From contig NC_053042.1 of assembly GCF_003473485.1 (NCBI RefSeq), positions 36,050,762 to 36,114,761 on the forward strand: DNA of 64,000 nucleotides, given 5' to 3'. This DNA comes from Medicago truncatula. Its lineage: Eukaryota > Streptophyta > Magnoliopsida > Fabales > Fabaceae. The notes beneath the pieces are model-generated. The model saw nothing but the letters and a program-made list of their open reading frames with translations. It was not told the origin of the DNA and did not search any database. The position numbers and the translations under genes were made by a program. Of this stretch, positions 1-9,340 are shown piece after piece. Each line of letters opens with the position of its first letter. Position 1 is the first letter of the stretch.

Positions 1-206
1 AGATTAGACTCCTATAAAAGCGACAACTAAAATTTGAATTTATGAGAAGTATCAACATTCAGTGTCTGATATAATTCCTTTCGCACATCATGTGTAGGAT
101 GTAACATCGTTGGTTTCGCAATATAATTTTATTCTGATTTGTTAAAAGAAAAGAAAAAAACAAATAGTGTATGATATGTGAAAATTAGAATTACATTTAC
201 ACATGT

Positions 207-447
207 CATTCCTTAATTTAGTTTAATAATGATTTGATTATTTATTGTTTTTTACGTCATTTTGGCTCTTTTGAATTGTTTGCACATATGAATTCTCAAG
301 TTTTAAATCTAAAAACTGAGAACTCACAGGAAAATAAAATCATATATTTAAATCTTGAAAATGTATGTGTAAAGGGACCAAAATAGGTAAAATGACGTAA
401 AAAAAAATTAAATGACGAAATCGTTATTTAAAACTAAGTTAAGAGAT
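207..447. repeat. Inverted-repeat element (MITE-like)
   Basis: The two ends are imperfect inverted copies: the left arm runs from CCTTAATTTAG into TTACGTCATTTTGG, and the right arm reads back as CTTAACTTAG into TTACGTCATTTT. The centre is short and non-coding. The size and fold-back structure suggest a MITE. The boundaries are approximate and no target duplication was found. Confidence 0.4.
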
Positions 448-1145
448 CGTGTCCAAAAAAAAAAACTAAGTTAAGAGACGAATTCAATTTTGTCAATAAC
501 ATCTTACAAAAAAAGAAAGTTATGGAAAAAAATTGTGTCGTTTTCAAAGCAACTTAGAATATCAGGAGATTTAGTATGTGGGACTTTGGTTAACTCAATT
601 TATAACTTCAACAAGGCTGATACATATCGTGTTAAAACATATTTTGAGGCACCTTTTAGATCATCTTTTTTGTTAACAATCAACTTAAAAAGGTTTTCAC
701 AGGGCCGACCCAATGTACTTGTAGGCCTAAAGTGAATTTTAAATAAGGCATTTTCATAGGTTTCCTCAATTGAAAGTAATTATATTCGATGTATCTTAGA
801 CAATAATGTGAGTATCTCTCCAGTTAAAATTCGAACATTGGTTTTCAAAAAACCTAGGGCCGGCCCTGGGCATAGGCCAACGATGGGAGATGTATACAGA
901 AATATTAGGTTTATATGGGGTATATATAGCAAATTAGTTTATGTAAGATGTTTAGGCTAAAATGTTAGTCATACTACGCAATTGAACATGCATAAATACA
1001 AGAAGCATCTGAGATGAAATACAAATGCTATGATTTGTAGATAGCTTATTGAGCTAACAACAGATAACTAACTAACTATTTATAGACATGCAAATTAGTC
1101 CTCCACCATATGCAATTTTGGCAAGGCTATACAATCACCTGTTAA
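448..1145. other. Intergenic; hAT terminal-repeat remnant at about 696-871
   Basis: I see no gene here. At 696-871 the left side reads CAGGGCCGACCC and the right side GGGCCGGCCCTG. Together they resemble the terminal inverted repeats of the hAT element at 35635-39174. No 8-bp target duplication was found, so this is probably a decayed short hAT derivative. The short open frame at 490-735 has no recognisable content. Confidence 0.35.
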
Positions 1146-2410
1146 TCAAAAACCATTTTTATAATAAAAACATAAAATAAAAACAATAACAATCAGTCCA
1201 TAGAAGATCATCAACTTAATGTCCTGAAACAAATTATGATCTCCAATTGTTTCACTTTTTGTAGTTGCATTGTCAAAAGATTTGTTGGCAACATTAACGG
1301 TGTTTGGTGCCACGTAGTTGTTGTTAGTATGTGGAACAGGGTCATTGTACATACAATTGTAATCGTAACCATGGTGATAAGGATAAGTAACACCAGAATC
1401 ATCAGCACAAATATGAGTTGAACCAGAATGATTTCGGGTGGAGAAGTGGAGTGTCCGAGGTTCGAACCCTCTGCATATAAAATGCGATATTCCTACCAAT
1501 TGAGCGAAACTCACGGGGATATGTGGTTTCTTTATTATGATCACAATCACACCACTTTGAGAACTTCTTGCAACTTTATAATGATTATCTTTAATTTTTT
1601 TGGCTTTATCCAATATTTGCTGATCAGCTAGACTCTTTACGGTCAGTTTTCCCACATCCCCTTCAATCAGATCAAATGTGTAACCACCTGCAGAATTGTG
1701 TACAAATCAATGTTTCAAAAATTGAACCGAACATCATATTAGTGACATTTCTAAGTCGTAGTTTGACTATTTGAATTAGAATAAAATCGCAATTAAACTG
1801 TTCGATTCAATTCAGTTTTTAAAACATTCATATGAGCAAATTTTTGTATTGAAATTAGCTTGCTCATATTATAGTGAAGTCAAGAAGAAGGGGACAAATA
1901 AGTGTGATACGTACCATTTAGTCTTGTTGATAATTTCCCTAACGAACTTTGACATTTCTTGCAGTGTACTTTAAAGCGGTATGTCTGCAAGTGAATAAAC
2001 AAATCATGTGAAAGAGAAATGAAAACACGTAAAATAGTTTTGATATATGAAACATAACCACCGACGCAGACACTGTTGATGTCACAAATAAATTTACAAA
2101 TTGAAATGGAGCTTCTAAAAATAGGACATCGAAATTGGAGCTTTTACCGCTTATTTACAAATTGAAAAGTTTTGATTGTTTCATAAATAAATAAACTAAC
2201 GATTATTTTTATGAATCAAAAAACTATTTGTCGATGTTGAAAATTTTTCCAACACTCCAATAAATCACTTTAGAGTGTTGTTTGTGCTTCCTAATATTCA
2301 ATATATACTACTTATAGGTTGAATTTGTATGTATAAATCTCAAATTAGAAGAATTTAATAAGTGGTTAATTAAAAAATGTACCTTTCGGAGGAACGTCGA
2401 ACGAAACCAT
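1146..2410 (-). CDS. Heavy-metal-associated (HMA) domain protein, SINE-containing, possibly a pseudogene
   Basis: HMA-type small proteins bind metal ions through a Cys-x-x-Cys loop in a beta-alpha fold. Exon 2 (1984-1915) encodes TYRFKVHCKKCQ, holding the CxxC motif. It splices in phase through GTACGT to exon 3 (from 1687), which continues FDLIEGDVGKLTV and SLADQQILDKAKK, matching the later beta strand and helix of the domain. The frame then passes through an antisense-looking tRNA-derived SINE (about 1434-1530) and ends in a hydrophobic tail near 1146. A possible first exon (2410-2383, MVSFDVPPK, donor AAG|GTACAT) does not join exon 2 in frame. The true start is therefore unknown, or the gene carries a frameshift. 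The family call rests on the motif and strand pattern only. Expression and function are unproven. Confidence 0.5.
1434..1530 (-). mobile_element. tRNA-derived SINE fragment inside the HMA reading frame
   Basis: On the minus strand an RNA polymerase III A box (GCTCAATTGGTAGGAA) is followed about 30 bp later by a B box (GGGTTCGAACCTC), the layout of tRNA-derived plant SINEs. There is no tRNA cloverleaf or CCA-proximal stem, so it is not a tRNA gene. The frame stays open through it, adding residues such as FAQLVG and GFEPRTLHF to the protein. Confidence 0.65.
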
Positions 2411-2770
2411 TTAAGTATATTCTAGGAGGCCGTTAAGGACAAGCAAGAGAATGATATGCTACCTTATGTAGGAGATGAATAACCTTCCTATTTATTTATT
2501 TGATTTCATAAAAAAAAAAAATCTTTTAGGAGTATTTCATAAATTCTTGATCTTATGTCCTTATGTCATACATACATATGAGCATGCTCAAATTTAATGC
2601 GCAATTGCAGTCGTGAGGATGCTTCATCATTTATATATAAAAACAATAAATTACAACTTTCAAAGGGGAAGTGATTTGGCTCAACCTCACAAAGGAAAAA
2701 TTAATTTGATGACTTGGAAACTAAAGCATGCATATTTATAATAAGGGTTTTTCTATAATAGAATAATATA

Positions 2771-2947
2771 CTTTTTTTTTTTTGCTTTCGCATCGGTTTC
2801 CGACCCATCAAAGGTGAGCGACTAATTCGGCTCATGCGTAAAGGCATGCGCACTGGCCAAGTGTTGTTCCCCCTGAAAATCGAACCCGGTATTCCAGGGT
2901 ACGTCCTTGGAATGAGCTCTTTGCCACTGAAGTCCAAACAACTTTGT
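2771..2947 (-). mobile_element. SINE with 12-bp target duplication
   Basis: This 177-bp element has a poly(A) tail (poly-T on the plus strand at its left end), a B-box-like GGGTTCGATTTTC, and an A-box-like TGGACTTCAGTGGC near its 5' end. It is flanked by perfect copies of TAGAATAATATA at 2759-2770 and 2948-2959. It lies inside the duplicated block and is present in both copies, so its insertion predates the duplication. Confidence 0.8.
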
Positions 2948-3522
2948 TAGAATAATATATTTTAGTTCACATTTCACGTACTTATTTTACTTTTTCCCTC
3001 AATGATCGAGATTTAAAAATAAAATAAAATTGTACTATCGTAATAAGAAATAAAACCAAAAAACATTGCTCAAAAAAAAAAAACCAAAAAACATTAATAT
3101 CAAAGTGGAGAAGGGTAATGCTGTAAATTCCACTTAATAATTAAAAGCAGAAACCTCTTTCACACCAAAACACACATATGTTTTGTCGCAGGTTACGATT
3201 TTCAACAACCTCTTTCAACACATATGTTTCATTGTGTAAAAAAAAAAAAACAACCTCTTTCAAAAGTCAGTGCAGTTTGCAATAATTAAATCATCTCATC
3301 AACTTGCAAAATATAATAATAATTTTTTTTGAACAGGAAAATATAATAATAATAATTAATCATCACAATTAACAAGTTGTCAATTAAATCATCACAATTA
3401 ATAAATTATATCATTGCAAATAACTCATCTGAAAATGTAGATAAAAAACCAACGAATTGGTTCATCGTCAATGGCTTTTTCCATTAGAAAAAAAGTTAGT
3501 AGCTTTAAGCATGTATGCCAGG

Positions 3523-3755
3523 CTAGGCTGCACTTATGGTGCATAAAATCTAGAAATGGTTTTTGTGAGTTGTATTTCAAAATCATTAGATGTACTTAAT
3601 GGTTTCTAGCACTCTGCATATATCAGAGTATGTTTTGTATAAAATTATGTCAAAACCATTTTACTGTGGAAATGATTTCTGTGAATTGTACTCCAAAAAC
3701 CATTTCTAGATTTATGCAGAGTGCATAAGGATTTCCTTATGCACCATAACCGCAT
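3523..3755. mobile_element. MITE present only in block copy 1
   Basis: The ends are inverted: CTTATGGTGCATAA on the left and TTATGCACCATAA on the right, with further inner complementarity around TCTAGAAATGG and CCATTTCTAGA. The matching place in copy 2 (near 11565) runs straight from GCCAGGCTA to ATCGACAC. CTA flanks the element on both sides and may be the target duplication. Confidence 0.65.
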
Positions 3756-3995
3756 CCGTCAGACTAATCGACACATTGCAAGTGCAAAAATAGGGAGCAC
3801 CTATATATGTTTTTATTTAATTTGAAAGATAAATTGTAATTACCAAAAATACACTTTAAGTTTAAGTGACATACAATAGTGGGATTTGGGTTTTCAGTAA
3901 AAACAAAGTGGATGTAGCTTGCTAACTTACACCTTAGTTAAAAGTGGGTGTAAGTTAGCAGCCCCAATGTTGCTAAAACACATATTCTAGAAAAT

Positions 3996-4148
3996 AAGTG
4001 GGTGTATGTTAGCAACTCTTATATGCATTTGCTGGGATACACCCACTTATTTTTTAGAAGGTGTAATTTAGCAACTCCTATAGACATTTGCTAGGATACA
4101 CCCACTTATTTTTTAGTGTATGTTAGCAACTCCTATATGCATTTGCTA

Positions 4149-4155
<7 letters not shown>
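3996..4155. repeat. Array of hairpin repeats, copy 1
   Basis: Three units of about 50 bp follow each other. Each is an imperfect palindrome with one arm AAGTGGGTGTATGTTAGCAA and the other TTGCTAGGATACACCCACTT around a loop with TATATGCA. The third unit is cut short by the AT microsatellite. Similar arms lie at 3900-3960 and 15890-16150. Confidence 0.7.

Positions 4156-4198
<43 letters not shown>
4151..4198. repeat. (AT)24 microsatellite
   Basis: Uninterrupted AT dinucleotides over 48 bp. The corresponding tract in block copy 2 (12027-12042) holds only eight units, which shows expansion or contraction after duplication. Confidence 0.95.
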
Positions 4199-4202
<4 letters not shown>

Positions 4203-4208
4203 ATAGTA

Positions 4209-4487
4209 CTCCCTTCGTCCTTATATCTAAGCACCTTTTGCATTTTTTACATTTCTTAAGAAAAGTTGTTGGTGCATTTAATGTGTCTATTTTGTGCGTT
4301 AATATTACCAAATTGTCATTTGTTTGTATGTGTATTAAATTTGACTTTTCATATTTTAAGACAAGTTAATAATATTAATTAGGGATATGTTTAGGAAAAA
4401 AAATAATAAATGCATATAGTAATTCAAAAGCGATATACATCTAAGGACAAAAATAAAGTTAAATGTGTGCTTAGATATAAGGAGGGA
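4209..4487. mobile_element. Stowaway-like MITE (copy 1)
   Basis: The left end, CTCCCTTCGTCCTTATATC preceded by TA, is mirrored at the right by GATATAAGGAGGGAT. The short length and the CTCCCTCCGTCC-type terminus are typical of Stowaway (Tc1/mariner) MITEs. The copy in block 2 starts at 12053 and is interrupted by a LINE. Confidence 0.75.
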
Positions 4488-4606
4488 TTAGATATTTTTA
4501 GAATAAGATTTTAATTCCTTTTTCTAAGGGAAGGTGAATGTAGGTTTTAAATTTGTTTTTGACATCTCAAATCCAAAAATAGAATGTGGGATAGTATAAA
4601 TGGATG

Positions 4607-5003
4607 GGAACTTCTATGGTACACTCATAAATTAAGGTGTATCGGTATTCCTGCTTCCAAAATTTATATATTAACAATCAACTTTATGAAATAAATAGTT
4701 ATTTGTCGGCATTTATATCTCAGAAAATATCATTTCATAAGAAAAACACATCATTCATTGTTTATAAGAATCAATAATTTTTTTTACATATTTTCGTATA
4801 AAATAATCAAAGTTCTCTATTATGAGCGATAAAAATTCAAAAAAAATCAATTTTAATTCGTTGATGCTTTTGGTGAATAAGATTTTAATCATTATAATTA
4901 TAAATGATAAAAAAATAATATATTTCTTCAAAAAATAACTCATTTAACTATAAATTTAAGGATTTGATGTACCGGTACACTCAAAAATGTTGGGTGTACG
5001 GTA
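4607..5003. mobile_element. Inverted-repeat insertion present only in block copy 1
   Basis: The left end reads TTCTATGGTACACTCA and the right end reads back as TTCTACCGTACACCCA. Each is followed inward by a second related stretch (GTATCGGTA and TACCGGTAC). Copy 2 instead goes from ATCCAAAA through a poly-A run directly to GTTAGAATTTGCC. It is probably a MITE of unknown superfamily. The edges are approximate. Confidence 0.5.
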
Positions 5004-5291
5004 GAATTTGCCTAAATGGATACGGAGATGTTTCAACACAAACAATTATGATATCTTTGCTTTCTCATTTGAAATTTTGAATAACAAAACCTCCCCCGAC
5101 AACTTCCTCTCTCACCCTTTTCCAATACCTTTCTTTAATCCATCCCCTAATCCTCCACTTTCATATAATCAATTCATTATCTTTTTTAAAACATTTTATT
5201 AGTTAGTGAAGAGCAGGGGAATGGATCCTCTGCGGTGACTGCAGAGTCTTAAATATGAGCCTTTAAACACAATTAAATACTTAAAAATATA

Positions 5292-5572
5292 CTCCCTCCG
5301 TCCCAAATTGTATGTCACTTTGGAAAAAATATTTGTCCCAAATTGTATGTCGCTTTACAATACCAATAAAAAATTAATATTACTTTTCCTATTATATCCT
5401 CAACTATTTATTACTTTCTCTTCTTTCAATTCCTTCATTTATCTTTTCCATATCATTTATTGAGGACAATTTTGTAAAACAACTCATAATATCATTTTCC
5501 CACACAATATTAATTACATTTCTTAATAAGTGTGAAATGTCCAAAACATCATACAATTTGGAACGGAGGGAG
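5292..5572. mobile_element. Stowaway MITE with exact empty site in block copy 2
   Basis: This 281-bp element has termini CTCCCTCCGTCCC and GGAACGGAGGGAG and is flanked by TA on both sides (5290-5291, 5573-5574). Removing the element plus one TA gives CTTAAAAATATATATG, which is exactly what copy 2 carries near 12962-12977. It is related to the element at 22147-22426. Confidence 0.9.
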
Positions 5573-6028
5573 TATATGTTAAAAACTTGAAATTAGGAGA
5601 GATAATGAATTTAATGGTTTAGATTCCCACATTGAAAAACAAGATAAAAATACACTGGAGCAAATCATCTCCCACAGAGGGGAAGTTGAGAGGAAAGTAT
5701 CATAGCATTGGAGAATGTGATTTTGTGAAGTATAGTAACCTAACCTGTTCCGTAATGACATGATATGGTGGTGGGGGTGGCAGGTATAGAATATGATATC
5801 TTTTCAAATCTCAAAAAATCTAAAATCAATTACTACACCAAATCATCTTTTTATTTGGTCATCGTAAAAATCTCAAAATCGATGATTCATCAAATCTTTT
5901 TTGGTTTGATCATAAAAAAAATCTTAAAGAGATCGAAAGCGACAAAAATATAATTAAATATTGACGGAAGAGACTCAATTGACTAACATTAAGCAACCAA
6001 GATAGAACAAAAACTAATTAAGGGATAT

Positions 6029-6538
6029 CAAAGTAAAATCAAATAAACAGTCAAAGGAGAATATAAATTTAAGACAAATTAATCAAATGAACAACTAACC
6101 CATCACAAGCCATAACCATATAACACAATTCAAATCAATAACCGTTTGTTGTGCCTTCAAAAAAAATTCGTTTTAAGATTTCAGGTTCGATATTCTCTCC
6201 GATGTCAATTTTAATGGACTAGTTTAACTTCATAAAAAAAACGTTTGTTTATAATTAAATGCATTATCAAAGAATATAATAGTTGATATAATACTTTATT
6301 ATTTTAATATTTGATCGAGGTTAATCTATAAAATAAAATCCAACTTACTAATGTAAAAAATATATGATGCATCAAAGTAGTCGATATGAACAGATTATTA
6401 AAAGATTAACGCATGATTATTACAATGAAAAAGCAAATACAATATTTACTTAGGTTTTTGTCTTTGTGGGCATTTCTATGGTGCAGTTAAGAAATTGATT
6501 TATTTTTTTAAAATTATTTTGTTTAGGAAATAAGATAA
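6029..6538. other. AT-rich intergenic DNA
   Basis: No gene or recognisable element was seen. This is the start of the 2.9-kb segment that is absent from the second copy of the duplicated region. Confidence 0.6.
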
Positions 6539-6894
6539 ATGTTATTTTATGAAGCAATCGCAAAGGAAAAGTTATCAAAGGTGATTTATGACTACTATGC
6601 ATCCGGGGTAGAGGACTAGTGGACTTTGAAAGAGAACCAACATGCATTCTCAAGGATTCTATAATTTACAAACTACTTTTAGTTTATATTCATCTTCCAT
6701 TTAATTTAACCTTGTGTGCTCTATTGAATTAAGCACTCGTTTCACTATCTATATTAATCTGAGAAATAGGTTCAGGCCACAGATTCTTATGGATGTGAGC
6801 AAGATAGATTTGACAACAACTATATTAGGCTTAAATATTTCAATGCCTATCATAATTGCTCCTACAATCTTGCAAAAGATGGCTCACCCTGAAG
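6539..6894 (+). pseudogene. Glycolate oxidase ((S)-2-hydroxy-acid oxidase) pseudogene fragment
   Basis: Intact members are peroxisomal FMN enzymes of photorespiration that oxidise glycolate to glyoxylate. Two exon-like pieces match the N-terminal region of the family. The first (about 6539-6660) reads YEAIAKEKLSKVIYDYYASG, then VED, a TAG stop where the family has glutamine, then WTLKENQHAFSRI. The second (6770-6894) reads [15 protein letters not shown] and [19 protein letters not shown] and ends at a good GAAG|GT donor. The donor after the first piece is AT rather than GT. No later exons (FMN-binding and catalytic part) are present before the neighbouring gene at 7340. The copy is therefore 3'-truncated, carries an in-frame stop and has a damaged splice site. 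It cannot make an active enzyme. Confidence 0.85.
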
Positions 6895-7339
6895 GTACTC
6901 ACTGTTCTGCGTTACATTAAGATATTACTCTTGCATTATGTTTTTTTTGTTATTGTCATTATGTACATTTTTTTATAAGAGTTCATGTACATTTTGTTAA
7001 TACATATGTGTCGGATTCTTCATGTGTTTGACATTGAAGTTTATTTTTTACTAATATAGAAAAGTTGGTTTTTTGGAAAAGTTATTTATTTAGCCAAAAG
7101 TTATGTCTATAATATAATAATAAAAATGTTTAATTTTGATTTAATCAGAGACTCAGTATGACTGCACCATAAAAGGGGGAAAATACATTCTTTGGTTCAT
7201 ATAACTACAATCCTTGTCAAACCATACATGAATTTCAATGCAATTTATTATGAACAAAGGAAACACTAATTATTCAAACTTGAAATATGATTCAAACTTG
7301 ATAGAGTATAAAAAAAATGTTGATTTGGGAAAACGGCAT
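6895..7339. other. Intergenic DNA between pseudogene and protease-like gene
   Basis: AT-rich. It includes the 3' flank of the minus-strand gene that ends at 7340. No further glycolate oxidase exons and no transposon termini were recognised. Confidence 0.55.
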
Positions 7340-8644
7340 CTAGGCAGTGGAGGTAAAGTTGAAGTTAGAACAAGTAGTTTGTCGTCCAAAGAGCAAGGAG
7401 CTAAATCCCAATTTAGAAGCAGCCAAATCAAATTGCAAAAGATTATTCTCCAACTGATACCCTCCAATCACAATTGAAGCCCATGTATTCTCACCACCAA
7501 TCACAAAACCAAGACACAAAACCTCATCATTTATATTCACCATTGAATTTGCACCAAATATCCTCCAAATCACATTGTTCTGCAAATAAAGCTCAATAGT
7601 AGGTACATCCGCACCCAATCGTGTCCCAGTCACATTAGTGTAACAAAACTCAAAAGGTGCAACCGAATCCACCCTTTTTATGTTTCTTGCAGCAGACGCT
7701 TTCACGAAAGCGTCTGTAACTGCTTTGTAAATAGAAGCTTCCAAAACTGTGTAAGGATCAACGGTACTTATCTTTGTTCCACCAGCACCGTTGCTACTGT
7801 CTATAGATAACAAACTAGTGTCAAGCGAAACAACTTTTCCATCTATTTTAATAGTTTTCACGCCGATGAAATACTCGGCTGAAGGCTCACTCTTTGCGAA
7901 AGCAGCTGTGCTAAAGGGATTGATCAAAAGCGGTGTGTATGTGAGTGACTTAGAATCAAAAACGACGTTGGGGAGAAAACCGTAAGGTCCATCCCCGAAT
8001 AAAACAACTCCCTTTGAAGAGGAAAGACAAATAGCGAATTTTTTAGCGAAGCTAAAAGCCGAAGCTAATTGAGATGGAAGAGCTAATTTGTTTCTTCCAA
8101 GACCAGCCATACCAGAAGCACCACTTGCAAGTCCTTCTAGTAAGAAAGTTCGTGCACATGAGAATAGGAAGCGTGAAACCATGACATTTTGTCCTGGGTT
8201 GAAGCCATTAGAGGATTGGATTGATAAAATATCTTCAGCCAGTTCACCGCTCATGGCGCTCTGGGTAACGCTATTCCCTGGGGCAACACTGCAGGTGTTG
8301 TTGTTGCAGCCAGGTTTTGGTGATGAGAAACAAACACCACAGTCGTCGAATTTGGCAAGGGAGCATTGGGCAGAGCGACACCGTGCAGGACGGTATGTGG
8401 AGGAAATGTACTGGTTTTCGCAATCAACCCAGAGAAACAGGCCACCGAGATCGACGATGATGTTCAGTGGGACTAGTGGTGTTCTTTGGTTGATTTGAGC
8501 TTTGTATTGGTTTGTGGTAGCGACATCTTTTGTGACTGGGAGAACTAGGGCTTTTGGCCTGAAAGATTGTTTAGAGAAAGTGGGTGAAATGAAGAAAAAT
8601 AGGAGGAGGGTTGTAATGAAGTGTTGGAAATTGTATTTAGCCAT
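7340..8644 (-). CDS. Basic 7S globulin / xylanase-inhibitor-like aspartic protease homologue (A1 family)
   Basis: An intronless gene of 434 residues. Residues 1-24 form a signal peptide (hydrophobic TLLLFFFIS), so the product is probably secreted to the cell wall. The body matches plant extracellular proteins of the EDGP, basic 7S globulin and TAXI xylanase inhibitor group. These keep the pepsin fold and many cysteines (for example CRSAQC, DDCGVC and a Cys-rich loop at 102-118) but usually lack protease activity. The first catalytic motif, Asp-Thr/Ser-Gly, is DLGG at 65-68. The second site reads STVDPYT at 293-299 instead of D[ST]G. This supports a role as inhibitor or binding protein rather than protease. 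The start is supported by the signal peptide and a TATA box about 70 bp upstream. Only copy 1 of the duplicated region keeps this gene. The exact ligand is unknown. Confidence 0.88.
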   Translation of the reverse strand: MAKYNFQHFITTLLLFFFISPTFSKQSFRPKALVLPVTKDVATTNQYKAQINQRTPLVPLNIIVDLGGLFLWVDCENQYISSTYRPARCRSAQCSLAKFDDCGVCFSSPKPGCNNNTCSVAPGNSVTQSAMSGELAEDILSIQSSNGFNPGQNVMVSRFLFSCARTFLLEGLASGASGMAGLGRNKLALPSQLASAFSFAKKFAICLSSSKGVVLFGDGPYGFLPNVVFDSKSLTYTPLLINPFSTAAFAKSEPSAEYFIGVKTIKIDGKVVSLDTSLLSIDSSNGAGGTKISTVDPYTVLEASIYKAVTDAFVKASAARNIKRVDSVAPFEFCYTNVTGTRLGADVPTIELYLQNNVIWRIFGANSMVNINDEVLCLGFVIGGENTWASIVIGGYQLENNLLQFDLAASKLGFSSLLFGRQTTCSNFNFTSTA

Positions 8645-8710
8645 GGCTTGAGAGTAAAAATAGTGTATTAGTGTATGGTATTGAGTTTGAGAAGATGGTG
8701 TTGAGGCATC

Positions 8711-8722
8711 TCTATTTATATT
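8711..8722 (-). promoter_or_regulatory. TATA box of the protease-like gene
   Basis: The minus strand reads AATATAAATAGA about 70 bp before the start codon at 8644. That leaves room for a 5' leader of roughly 35-45 bp. Confidence 0.6.
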
Positions 8723-8928
8723 GCATGGGATATTGATAGAGTTGCCATTTGAGATGTTAAATAAAAAACGTCAAATATGATTGTCACGTTTCTTTGTATT
8801 TAACACGATGTTGCCATTATTAATTATTATCTGCACACAATATTAAATTCTTGGTCAAACTTGATGTACTACAATTTTTTATAGGCAAGTAATTCATGGA
8901 TTAGTGACTAAGACACCCTTTTTTATAT

Positions 8929-9340
8929 TCTTCGTTGCTATGCTATGTAGGCATGGGTTACTTTATATTTTTGAGGAAAAATAAATACCACTTCCGTCTC
9001 TATATACAAGACCTTTTTGTCAAAATTACAGGAATTAAGAAAGTAGATATTTTCATTAAAGTTGTTTGTAATTACTATTGTTTTTACAATTTTATCTTTT
9101 AAAATAGAGAGTTAGTTTATGTTTTGAACATGTTATTTATTGCTGATTGAAGAAAAAGATGTGAAATAAATAGAGGCATGTATGTAAATAAATAATAAAT
9201 GTGCTTAGAAATAACAAAAGGGTCTTATAAAAAGTGACATTTTATTTTTAAAAGGATCTTATAATTATAGATGGAGGTAGTATTATTTAATGAAGTTTCC
9301 GATTCGCTGCAGTTTGTTTACATACATAATTTATTAAGTA
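8929..9340. repeat. Duplicated block B, copy 1
   Basis: From TTCTTCGTTGCTA to ACATACATAATTTATTA this matches 13414-13825. In copy 2 it follows block A directly. It carries a Stowaway-like element at 8988-9280. Confidence 0.85.
8988..9280. mobile_element. Stowaway-like MITE (block B, copy 1)
   Basis: The left end is CCACTTCCGTCTCTATATAC and the right end ATAGATGGAGGTAG, flanked by TA on both sides. The interior resembles the better-preserved element at 29632-29925. Confidence 0.65.

Larger units (their letters stand above)
2632..6028. repeat. Duplicated block A, copy 1
   Basis: The block starts at TTATATATAAAAACAATAAA and ends at AAGGGATAT. It matches 10702-13413 along its length by eye, including the same SINE, the same hairpin array, the same Stowaway copy and the same unique DNA. 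Copy 1 carries three insertions that copy 2 lacks (about 3523-3755, 4607-5003 and 5292-5572) and a longer AT microsatellite. No intact gene is recognisable in it. Confidence 0.9.

Noticed and set aside
1440-1515. tRNA gene suggested by A and B boxes
   Set aside because: The acceptor and anticodon stems do not form, and the same sequence type recurs as a SINE at 23128.
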